64,000 nucleotides of DNA from Verrucomicrobiota bacterium (GTDB lineage Bacteria > Verrucomicrobiota > Verrucomicrobiia > Limisphaerales > UBA9464): positions 1 through 64,000 of the forward strand of contig VHCG01000013.1 of NCBI GenBank assembly GCA_016871805.1, written 5' to 3'. The position numbers and the translations under genes are program-made. Positions 20,699 to 29,133 of the stretch are shown here, piece by piece (position 1 is the stretch's first letter; every line of letters starts with the position of its first letter). The notes under the pieces are model-generated. The model did no database searches. It was not told the DNA's origin and saw only the letters and a list, made by a program, of their open reading frames with translations.

Positions 20699-21571
20699 TC
20701 AACGAGCGACGGTGGTGCGCTCCTGGATCCACTTCAGATCCCGGCTTTTGGGAACCGTGAGATTGTGGTCGATGCGCTGTCCGAGGGTCGCCTTGCGGAA
20801 GGTTCGGGCATCGAGCCACCGATGGGGCTCGGAGTGGCCATCGGCGAAGCCTACCACCCCGCCAGAGTTGTGGTGGACCGCCGGCAGATGGAAGAACTGG
20901 TCGCTGGAGTTGCCCGGCATGAGGACGATGAAGGCCGGCGTGCAGAGACTCTGGGGTGAAAGGTCCTGGGTCAGGAATAGATTGGCCGGTGTTCCGAGGT
21001 CCGAGGTCTTTCTGTAGACACTGTACCGGGAGGACAACCGGTTCTGCATGTCGGCATTGGGACCCATGTACAGGTTCATGGCATAGCTTCGGACCTGCGG
21101 TATGGGACGGCCTCGGGACAACATGAAGGTCGACGTAGACCTGTCCCCGGGGCACTTGTAGGTCTCCTTCGACCGGATGTAGGTGGCGAATGCCGCATAG
21201 CGGGGATCGATAAGGTAGGCGGGGTTGGTGAAGGCGGCGGTGAAGTTGTGATACCCACCCATCACCCAAAGCCGGGGTCCACCGACCGTGGAGGAGTTGA
21301 CCTCGCCATTCGGCACGAGGGTGTCCGCGGAATCCCCGGCATACAGGATGCCCGCCAATCCCAGCTGGCGCTGGTTGTTGAGACAGGTGACCCGCTGGGC
21401 CTGTCCCTTGGCGCGGGAAATGGCCGGCAAGAGCAGTCCAGCCAGGATCGCAATGATGGCGATCACCACGAGCAGCTCGATGAGCGTGAAGCCCATCCAG
21501 CTGACCGATCCGGTCGGTCTCTGCAACACGCTGTCCGGGATCTGATGCGGGGTCTTCACTTGGTGGGACAT
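20699..21571 (-). CDS. Type II secretion/type IV pilus-like pseudopilin (prepilin-type N-terminal methylation domain)
   Basis: [43 protein letters not shown]-terminal motif. Confidence 0.93.
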   Translation of the reverse strand: MSHQVKTPHQIPDSVLQRPTGSVSWMGFTLIELLVVIAIIAILAGLLLPAISRAKGQAQRVTCLNNQRQLGLAGILYAGDSADTLVPNGEVNSSTVGGPRLWVMGGYHNFTAAFTNPAYLIDPRYAAFATYIRSKETYKCPGDRSTSTFMLSRGRPIPQVRSYAMNLYMGPNADMQNRLSSRYSVYRKTSDLGTPANLFLTQDLSPQSLCTPAFIVLMPGNSSDQFFHLPAVHHNSGGVVGFADGHSEPHRWLDARTFRKATLGQRIDHNLTVPKSRDLKWIQERTTVAR

Positions 21572-21712
21572 CGCCTCGATGCCCCGGTGTGGGGAATCCA
21601 GGCCTGTTGCATTCGACCCGCACCGTCCGCTTCCGGTTACCCGACACAACCCGGAATCTCCGATCCTAGAATATACGTGTACGTACTTTCCGGATCCGAT
21701 AGTCTTTTCTGA

Positions 21713-22963
21713 ATGACGCCCTTTGACGTCTCGGTCCGATTCTTCATCCAGCTGGCGGTCGTTCTGGCGGCGTGTCGTGTGGTGGGACGCGTGGCGCGGC
21801 GGCTGGGTCAGCCGCAGGTGGTGGCGGAGATGCTGACCGGCGTCCTGCTGGGCCCGTCGGTCCTGGGCCTGTTCGAGGCGACCCGTCCCTTCCAGCATTG
21901 GCTGTTTCCACCGGAATCAAAGGTGGTCTTCCTGTCGGTGTCCCAGGTGGGTCTGGCCCTCTACATGTTCCTGGTCGGGGTCGAGTTCCGCTCCGATCTC
22001 TTCCTGGGCCGGGCCCGGGCTACGGCACTGGTCTCGGGGGCGGGGATGGTGGTTCCGTTCCTCCTCGGGGCCGGCCTGGCACCGCTGCTGATCCCATTGA
22101 AGGGGCTGTTCTTCGCCCCGTCGGTCCAACCGTGGGAGGCGATGCTGTTCCTAGGGGCCTCGATGTGCATCACCGCGTTCCCGATGCTGGCAAGGATCAT
22201 CGTCGAGCGGGGTCTGACCGGGACGGCGCTCGGTGCGCTGGCTCTGGCGGCCGGTGCGCTCGATGACGCAGCGGCATGGTGCATCCTTGCCGTGGTCCTG
22301 GCGAGCTTCCAGGACGACCCTTGGATCGCGATCCGGGCCATCGGCGGGGGCATCCTGTACGCGACGACCGTGCTGACGCTGGGGCGGCGACTCCTCCGGG
22401 GACTTGGATCCTCGGCCCATCCCGACGGAACCCTGCCGTCGCCGGTGCTCGCCGGGGTGCTGATGCTGGTGATGCTGGGGTCGTGGTTCACCGACGCGAT
22501 CGGGATCTACGCGGTGTTCGGGGCCTTCATCCTCGGCTGCGCGATCCCCCGCGGACGTCTCGCGGAGGCGTTGACCCGGCAGGTCGAGCCGTTTGTCACG
22601 GTGTTCCTGCTGCCAACCTTCTTCACCTATTCGGGTCTCAACACCCGGCTGGATCTCGTCAACACCCCGCAGCTCTGGCTGATTGCCCTCGTCGTGCTGC
22701 TGGCGGCATGCCTTGGCAAGCTGGTCGCCTGTTGGGCTGCGGCCCGTATGAACGGCGAGGACAATCCGACGGCGCTTGCGGTGGGGACCCTAATGAATGC
22801 CCGGGGCCTGATGGAGCTCATCATCCTGAACATCGGCCTGGACCGACGCCTGATCACCCCTCAGCTGTTCTCCATCATGGTGATCATGGCGGTGGTGACG
22901 ACGCTCATGGCCACACCGCTGTTCGAGTGGGTCTATCGGGGGAAGTCGAGAGCCGCGGTCTGA
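21713..22963 (+). CDS. Cation:proton antiporter (CPA2 family)
   Basis: [34 protein letters not shown]-like segment; [19 protein letters not shown]. Confidence 0.93.
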   Translation: MTPFDVSVRFFIQLAVVLAACRVVGRVARRLGQPQVVAEMLTGVLLGPSVLGLFEATRPFQHWLFPPESKVVFLSVSQVGLALYMFLVGVEFRSDLFLGRARATALVSGAGMVVPFLLGAGLAPLLIPLKGLFFAPSVQPWEAMLFLGASMCITAFPMLARIIVERGLTGTALGALALAAGALDDAAAWCILAVVLASFQDDPWIAIRAIGGGILYATTVLTLGRRLLRGLGSSAHPDGTLPSPVLAGVLMLVMLGSWFTDAIGIYAVFGAFILGCAIPRGRLAEALTRQVEPFVTVFLLPTFFTYSGLNTRLDLVNTPQLWLIALVVLLAACLGKLVACWAAARMNGEDNPTALAVGTLMNARGLMELIILNIGLDRRLITPQLFSIMVIMAVVTTLMATPLFEWVYRGKSRAAV

Positions 22964-22988
22964 GATCCCCGCTCCCCAGGCCTGCTCC

Positions 22989-24140
22989 CTACCGACGACC
23001 CTTGAGGAAATAGGTCCGGACCTCGCCGATACCCTTCACCTGGGTGATTCCTCTCTCCTCGAGGTCGAACTCGGCCTTGAGCGCCTCGAAGGTGCTCTCG
23101 GAGACATGGACCAGGCCGGGGACGCCCGACGACTCCATGCGGCTTGCCAGGTTCACGGTGTCGCCCCAGAGGTCATAGGTGAACTTCCGCTTGCCGATGA
23201 CGCCCGCGACGATCGGTCCGGTGTTGATGCCGATGCGCACACGGAGGTGGGTTCCCTTGTCGGCATTCAGTGACGCGAGGGTCTGGATCATCTCCAGCGC
23301 GATGTCGGCCACGGCCTGGGCGTGGTCGGCACGGTGGAGCGGGATCCCACCGGCCAGCATGTAGCTGTCGCCGATCGTCTTGATCTTCTCCAGCTGATGC
23401 TTCTCCACCAGGAGGTCGAACGCCGTGAAGATTCCGTTGAGAAGCGAGACGAGGTCGGCCGGCGACGTGCGACGTGCCAGTTCCGTGAACCCGACGAGAT
23501 CGGCAAACAGCACGGTGACCGTGGCGTGGCCGTTGGCGATGGTCTGTTCGCCTTGCTTGAGACGGTCGGCAACAGCCTTGGGCAGGATGTTGAGCAGGAG
23601 GTTCTCCGACTTGTCCTTCTCGATCTGCAGCAGCTCCTTCTCCGTCTGCAGCTGCTGGAGGCGCAGCCGGTCGAGGTCGCGCAGCCGTTTCCTCTCGATC
23701 GACGAGGTCACCCGCGCACGGAGCAAGGTGGGACTGAACGGCTTCGGCAGGAAGTCCTCGGCACCCAGCTCGATGCATTGGACAGCGTTCTCCACCTGCT
23801 CGGCCCCCGAGACCACGATGACCGGCAGGCCGGAGAGCTCCGGCTTGTCCTTCATCGCATTCAACACCTCCATGCCCGTCATTTCGGGCATCTCCATATC
23901 GAGGAGCATCAGGTCGAAGGTCTTGGCCAAGGCCAGCTCGAGGGCCTGTCGACCGTTGGCGGCCTCGGTGATGTTGCGGAAACCCAGCCCGTTGAGGGCC
24001 CGGATCAGCGCCAGGCGCATCATCCGGCTGTCGTCGACCACCAGGACGGACGCCTCCCGGAGGGAAGCGGCGTTGAGCGGCGTTCCGGGATCGAGGGAGA
24101 CCTGGGGGACCGGTGCAGTCGATGGCAAGGGTGGATTCAA
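22989..24140 (-). CDS. Response regulator with C-terminal class III adenylate/guanylate cyclase domain
   Basis: VLVVDDSRMMRLALIRAL REC; VTVLFADLVGFTELARR, KIKTIGDSYMLAGGIP, IGINTGPIVAGVIGKRKFTYDLWGDTVNLASRMES. Confidence 0.95.
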   Translation of the reverse strand: MNPPLPSTAPVPQVSLDPGTPLNAASLREASVLVVDDSRMMRLALIRALNGLGFRNITEAANGRQALELALAKTFDLMLLDMEMPEMTGMEVLNAMKDKPELSGLPVIVVSGAEQVENAVQCIELGAEDFLPKPFSPTLLRARVTSSIERKRLRDLDRLRLQQLQTEKELLQIEKDKSENLLLNILPKAVADRLKQGEQTIANGHATVTVLFADLVGFTELARRTSPADLVSLLNGIFTAFDLLVEKHQLEKIKTIGDSYMLAGGIPLHRADHAQAVADIALEMIQTLASLNADKGTHLRVRIGINTGPIVAGVIGKRKFTYDLWGDTVNLASRMESSGVPGLVHVSESTFEALKAEFDLEERGITQVKGIGEVRTYFLKGRR

Positions 24141-24176
24141 GGTGCGGGGGGCGGTGGGGAGGGTGGGTCCCAGGAT

Positions 24177-24569
24177 TCAGGGCGTCTCGGGCGGACGCGG
24201 ACTCAGAGGGATGATCCGGGAGGCGCGGGCCAGCAGATCCTCATCCCGGAACGGCTTCGTCAGATAGTCCCGGACACCCAGTCGGGCGAGCGGGGCCAGG
24301 GTCGCCAGACCCGCCTCGGCCGTGAGCATCATCACCGGGGTGCGGCGCAACTCCTCGATCTCCCGCATCCGATGCAGCATCCCGAGCCCGTCGAGGATCG
24401 GCATGTTGTAGTCCAGGATGATAAGGTGCGGGCGCGTCTCGGCAGCACGGACCAGCCCCTCCTCGCCGTCGGCAGCCTCGAACCACTCGCAGAGATACGG
24501 TCGGAACAGCCGGGCCAGCAGGAGCCGGGTCGTACGGCTGTCATCCACGCTGAGGATCTTCGGGATCAT
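24177..24569 (-). CDS. CheY-like single-domain response regulator
   Basis: 130 aa; ILSVDDSRTTRLLLARLF; LIILDYNMPILDGLGML; LTAEAG; YLTKPFRDEDLL. Confidence 0.95.
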   Translation of the reverse strand: MIPKILSVDDSRTTRLLLARLFRPYLCEWFEAADGEEGLVRAAETRPHLIILDYNMPILDGLGMLHRMREIEELRRTPVMMLTAEAGLATLAPLARLGVRDYLTKPFRDEDLLARASRIIPLSPRPPETP

Positions 24570-25036
24570 GTGGGGTGTTCGGTGACGAGGATGTCGAGCG
24601 TGAGCGGGTGGTCCCAGAACCGCCAGTGGCTCCGGACCAGTCCCGGAGGGTGGCCGGGAGGCGTCTCCAGACGCTGCACCGCCGGGGTCTGCAGGGTGAA
24701 GCCGAGACCGTGGGAGGCGAGGCCCGAGGCGATGCGACCCGCGACAAGATTGGCGAACTCCCCGGTCAGATCGGCCGGGTCCGCGATGCCGGGTCCAAAC
24801 AGGTGGTCGGCCGCACGGCAGGCGAGGGTTTCGGGCAGCGCAACCCGGACCCAGCCCGATCGCTGCTCCGACACCAGTGACACCTGTCCGACCAGCCAGA
24901 CCGTGATCGCGGCGAGCTCTGACTCCTGGGGCGCCACCCTCTCGGTGGCGTCCAGCGCGAGGAACCCCGACAGGACCTCGTCAAGGGCCCGCCGTCCGAT
25001 CCCGTCCAGATGCTGGGGGTCCAGGGGGGCGCTCAT
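24566..25036 (-). CDS. Chemotaxis protein CheX-like (putative CheY-P phosphatase)
   Basis: DLTGEFANLVAGRIASGLASHGLGFTLQTP resembles CheX/CheC region; located between cheB and cheY; ATGA overlap with cheB. Confidence 0.65.
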   Translation of the reverse strand: MSAPLDPQHLDGIGRRALDEVLSGFLALDATERVAPQESELAAITVWLVGQVSLVSEQRSGWVRVALPETLACRAADHLFGPGIADPADLTGEFANLVAGRIASGLASHGLGFTLQTPAVQRLETPPGHPPGLVRSHWRFWDHPLTLDILVTEHPT

Positions 25037-26097
25037 GGGGTGATGGGTTCGGCCAGGGTCTGGAGAAGGACCTGGGGCAGTGCCTGGAGGTTCGCAACAC
25101 GGTCGACGGCCCCCACCTTGATGGCGGCCTGGGGCATCCCGAAGACGACGCAGCTCTCCTCGTCCTGGGCGAGGGTCCGGGCTCCGGCCTGCCTCATCGC
25201 GAGGAGGCCCCGGGCCCCATCGGATCCCATGCCGGTCATCAGGAGTCCCACGGCATTCCTGCCGGCGTGCTCGGCCCCGCTGCGGAAGAGCACGTCGACG
25301 GCAGGCCGGCAGTGGTGGATCGGGGGGGACTGGGTCAGACGGGTCCGATAGCCCCGGGGCGAGGGAACCAGCGCAAGGTGGTGGTTGCCCGGGGCGATCA
25401 GACACAGGCCGTAGCGGAGTTCCTCGCCGTCGGTGGCCTCTCGGACCTCGAACGCACAGAGTTTGGCGAGGTTGTCGGCCATGATCCGGGAGAACTGCGC
25501 GGGGATGTGCTGGACGACCGCGATGGGTGGCAGACCGGAGGGAAGGCGGGGGAGCAGATATCGCAGGGCCTCCACGCCACCGGTGGAGGCCCCGATCAGG
25601 ACAATCCGCCTCGGGGCGATCGGGGAGGACGGCAGGGGCTCGCGGGGTGGGGCGACCGTGGACCCGGCAGGGCGGGCGAGGCTCGTGATGCGACGCGAAC
25701 GCGCAACCGCCTTCACATGGAAGGCCAGCTGGTAGGCCAGTTCACCCAGGGTCTGGCTTCCATTGGGTTTGCCCAGAACATCAACGGCCCCCGCCTCGAG
25801 GGCCTCCATGGCCTTGGCAGATCCCTGCGGGGTGAGCGAGCTGACCACGAGCACCGGGAGCGGATGGTGCTGCTGGAGGATCCGGAGGAAGGTCAGGCCA
25901 TCCATCCGCGGCATCTCGAGATCCAGCGTGATCATGTCGGGCGACAGCTGGAGGATCTTCTCCCGGGCCACGTAGGCGTCGGGCGCCACGCCGACCACCT
26001 CGATCTCCGGATCGCCGGACAACGCCTGCGTGATCGCCTGTCGGGCCAGAGCGGAATCGTCCACGACCAGCACTCGGATGGGGCGTGGGGAGGTCAT
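25033..26097 (-). CDS. cheB: Protein-glutamate methylesterase/glutaminase CheB
   Basis: REC domain plus LIGASTGGVEALRYLLPRLP, VQHIPAQFS, LLMTGMGSDGARGLLAMRQAGARTLAQDEESCVVFGMP. Confidence 0.97.
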   Translation of the reverse strand: MTSPRPIRVLVVDDSALARQAITQALSGDPEIEVVGVAPDAYVAREKILQLSPDMITLDLEMPRMDGLTFLRILQQHHPLPVLVVSSLTPQGSAKAMEALEAGAVDVLGKPNGSQTLGELAYQLAFHVKAVARSRRITSLARPAGSTVAPPREPLPSSPIAPRRIVLIGASTGGVEALRYLLPRLPSGLPPIAVVQHIPAQFSRIMADNLAKLCAFEVREATDGEELRYGLCLIAPGNHHLALVPSPRGYRTRLTQSPPIHHCRPAVDVLFRSGAEHAGRNAVGLLMTGMGSDGARGLLAMRQAGARTLAQDEESCVVFGMPQAAIKVGAVDRVANLQALPQVLLQTLAEPITP

Positions 26098-26936
26098 GGG
26101 CGTCGGTAGATGCCGTGTTGGATGGACTCCAGGTCGTGCGGGATCCCGAGAAGGCTCTCCGAGTGGGCGACAAAGAGGTACCCTCCGGGCACCAGATGGC
26201 GAGAGAGATGTCGGACCACCTCGACGCGGGAGTCGGCGTCGAAATAGATCATCACGTTCCTGCAGAAGATGACGTGCTGCTCCCTGGACACCGGGTAGTC
26301 CGGCTGGAAGAGGTTGATGCGATGGAACCGGACCTTCTGGCGGAGGTCCCGCTTGACCCGGATCCTGCCGGCCTGGCTGTCGATGCCCTGCTGAAAATAC
26401 CGTTTGAGGAGATCCGATGGGATCTGGGCGCTGGCCTCGGTGGAATAGATCGCCGCCTCCGCCCGATGCAGGGCACGCCGCGAGATGTCGGAGGCCTCCA
26501 GCTCCCACTGGAGCCCGGGGTGCTGGCGGAGGTGCTCGGAGACGATGGTCCCCATCGAATAGGGCTCCTCGCCGGTGGAACAGGCAGCCGACCAGAGCCG
26601 AAGGGGGAGGCCGCGCTGGGGGAGCTTCCGGGCGAATTCGGGCAGGACCCGGTCCCTCAGGAACTCGAAGTGGTCCCCCTCCCGGAAGAAGAAGGTGTGG
26701 TTGGTGGAGACGAAGTCGACCAGGTGTTCGATCTCCTCCGGATCCCGGTTCGACCGCAGGAGGTCGCAGTACTCGTCGAACGAGGCGAGGCCCAGCTCGG
26801 TGAGCCGACGCCTCAGCCGGTTGGTCAGCATCGGCTGCTTCTCGTGTCCGACCCGGATCCGACTGTGGCGATAGACCAGGTCGGAGAGGGTCCGATAGGC
26901 CGCATCGGACAGGGGGACTGGAGAGAAGGCGTCCAT
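26094..26936 (-). CDS. cheR: Chemotaxis protein methyltransferase CheR
   Basis: STNHTFFFREGDHFEFLRDRVLPE; LRLWSAACSTGEEPYSMG; IFCRNVMIYFD. Confidence 0.97.
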   Translation of the reverse strand: MDAFSPVPLSDAAYRTLSDLVYRHSRIRVGHEKQPMLTNRLRRRLTELGLASFDEYCDLLRSNRDPEEIEHLVDFVSTNHTFFFREGDHFEFLRDRVLPEFARKLPQRGLPLRLWSAACSTGEEPYSMGTIVSEHLRQHPGLQWELEASDISRRALHRAEAAIYSTEASAQIPSDLLKRYFQQGIDSQAGRIRVKRDLRQKVRFHRINLFQPDYPVSREQHVIFCRNVMIYFDADSRVEVVRHLSRHLVPGGYLFVAHSESLLGIPHDLESIQHGIYRRP

Positions 26937-26966
26937 GGAGGGTCCCCGTCGAGACGGGCCGGAGAC

Positions 26967-28598
26967 TCAGAAATCCCTGAAGTTCCTGTCCTCGGCATCA
27001 CCGGCATGTCCGTCCCCGGGCATGGGGATGGCCTTGCGTCCCGAGGCCGGCAGGGTCCTGGGGGGCGAGGCGGGCGTCGCAGGCTTCTTGCCGGAGCCCG
27101 GCGGAAGGGGGGATTCCACGACGACGCGACGGGAGGATTTTGCCGACGGCTTCGGGTCCGGCCGGGCACGACCGGCCTCGCCAGCTCCGCCGATGAGATG
27201 CTGGAGGCGGTCCACGATCTCGCGGAGCGCCCCGGCCTGGGTATGGAGTTCCTCGGCGGCGCTGGCGCTCTCCTCGGCGCTGGCCGAGTTGCCATGGGTG
27301 ACCTTGTCGACCTCCGCGATGCCCTGGTGGATCTGCTGGATGCCCTGGGCCTGTTCCTTGGCGGAGTTGGCGATGTCCCCGACGAGGGCGTCGGTTGCCG
27401 AGACCTTGTCGGCAATCTGTCGGAGGTTCTCGCCCACCCGCGTGGAGCACTTCGATCCGTTCCTGCTGCTTCCGATGGCGGCTTCGATCTTCTCGGCGGT
27501 CTCCCGGGCCGCCGCGGCGCTGCGTTGGGCGAGGGAGCGGACCTCGTCGGCGACGACCGCGAACCCGGCGCCGGCCTCGCCCGCCCTGGCGGCCTCCACG
27601 GCGGCGTTGAGGGCGAGGATGTTGGTCTGGAAGGCGATTTCGTCGATGTTCTTGACGATCTTGGCCACCTCGGCACTGGAGACATCGATGGCGGCCATGG
27701 CCTGGGTCATCTCGACCATCGTGGCCGATCCAGCCTGGGCCACGGCCCGGGCCTCGGAGGCGAGCAGCTTGGCCTTCTGGGCATTCTCGGCGGTGAGCTT
27801 CACCATGCTCGACATCTCCTCGAGGGAGGCGCTGGCCTCCTCGACCGAAGCCGCCTGTTCACTCGAGCCCTGGGAGAGGGTCTGGCTCGACGACGAGACC
27901 TGCTTCGCCGCGGAGGCCGTCTGGCCTGCGCCATGGGCCAACTGGTCGGCAACAATGCGCAGAAGCCGGGTCGACGAGGTGGACACCGCCCATCCGAGAA
28001 GCGCCGCGACTCCCAGGGAGACGGCCAGGGCCGCGACGATCAGATGGATGGCCCGGTCTGCCGAACGTTGGGCATCGGCGGCATCGGCATTCCCCAGCTT
28101 GTGGTTGTAGCCGATGGAGGCCCGGAGGGCCTGGACCGACCGTTCGTAGGCAGGAATGAGACGATCCATCAGGGCCTTCTGCTGCTCGGGACCCGGCGGA
28201 AGCTTCGCCAATGCCGTCATGGCCTCCCTGAACTCCCCGCGATGCCGCTTCACCTCCTCGAAGAGACGACGGTCCTCGTCATCGGAGATCAGCCGGTCGT
28301 AGCTGGTGAACAGCCGGTCGACCTCCAGTCGGTTGGCCACGATCCGCTGTTCAAGCTCCGCCCGCTTCGCATCCGAATCGGCCATCGTGAACTGCAGGGC
28401 CGCCGACAGGTTGTCCCGGATCAGCGAGGAGCATTCACCGAGCGCGATCACGCTCGGAAGGGTGTTCACGTTGAACTCTCCGATGTCCTTGCGGAGGCGG
28501 TCGATCTGCCTCAGGGCGAACAACCCGAGGAGGGCGGTGAGCGCCAGGAGGACGGCGAAGCCGGTGACGATGCGGCGCGAGATGGTCCAGGAATGCAT
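26967..28598 (-). CDS. Methyl-accepting chemotaxis protein
   Basis: Two TM segments; hairpin tip [45 protein letters not shown]-terminal RNFRDF. Confidence 0.97.
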   Translation of the reverse strand: MHSWTISRRIVTGFAVLLALTALLGLFALRQIDRLRKDIGEFNVNTLPSVIALGECSSLIRDNLSAALQFTMADSDAKRAELEQRIVANRLEVDRLFTSYDRLISDDEDRRLFEEVKRHRGEFREAMTALAKLPPGPEQQKALMDRLIPAYERSVQALRASIGYNHKLGNADAADAQRSADRAIHLIVAALAVSLGVAALLGWAVSTSSTRLLRIVADQLAHGAGQTASAAKQVSSSSQTLSQGSSEQAASVEEASASLEEMSSMVKLTAENAQKAKLLASEARAVAQAGSATMVEMTQAMAAIDVSSAEVAKIVKNIDEIAFQTNILALNAAVEAARAGEAGAGFAVVADEVRSLAQRSAAAARETAEKIEAAIGSSRNGSKCSTRVGENLRQIADKVSATDALVGDIANSAKEQAQGIQQIHQGIAEVDKVTHGNSASAEESASAAEELHTQAGALREIVDRLQHLIGGAGEAGRARPDPKPSAKSSRRVVVESPLPPGSGKKPATPASPPRTLPASGRKAIPMPGDGHAGDAEDRNFRDF

Positions 28599-28607
28599 GG
28601 CGGTCGA

Positions 28608-29129
28608 TCAGGACTGGGGTTCGGCGGAGGGCGGCAGGGCGAGCGTGCCCTCCTCGAGGAAGATCTTCTTCGGGTCCAACAGCGTCTTCACACCGCCCTT
28701 GATCGTGGCCATGCCCAGGATGTAGCGGGTGTCGGGCGCGCCCCCGAAATCCGGCGCGGCCTCGAGGTCCGCGGCGTTCAGGCCCACCACCTCCTCGACC
28801 GCATCGACGATCGCCCCCATCAGGGTCTGGGTCGTCGGCGAGTCGCCCACCTGGACGACGATGATGCAGGCCCGTTCGCCGTAGTCGCCCGTGGTGATCT
28901 GGAACTTGGCCCGGAAGTCGAGGATCGGGATGACCTTCCCGCGGAGGTTGATCACACCCCGGATGTAGGCCGGCATCCGGGGCACCGGCGTGATCGGACA
29001 GAGACGGATGATCTCGCGGACGCTGAGCACCGGGAAGCCGTAGGACTCGGCACCCAGGGTGAACGTGAGATAGCGGCCAGGCTGGGCGGCCGAGCCGGCT
29101 GGGGCTTTGGGATCCGGGGTCGTGGCCAT
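28608..29129 (-). CDS. cheW: Chemotaxis coupling protein CheW
   Basis: YLTFTLGAESYGFPVLSVREIIRLCPITPVPRMPAYIRGVINLRGKVIPILDFR. Confidence 0.95.
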   Translation of the reverse strand: MATTPDPKAPAGSAAQPGRYLTFTLGAESYGFPVLSVREIIRLCPITPVPRMPAYIRGVINLRGKVIPILDFRAKFQITTGDYGERACIIVVQVGDSPTTQTLMGAIVDAVEEVVGLNAADLEAAPDFGGAPDTRYILGMATIKGGVKTLLDPKKIFLEEGTLALPPSAEPQS

Positions 29130-29133
29130 GGTG

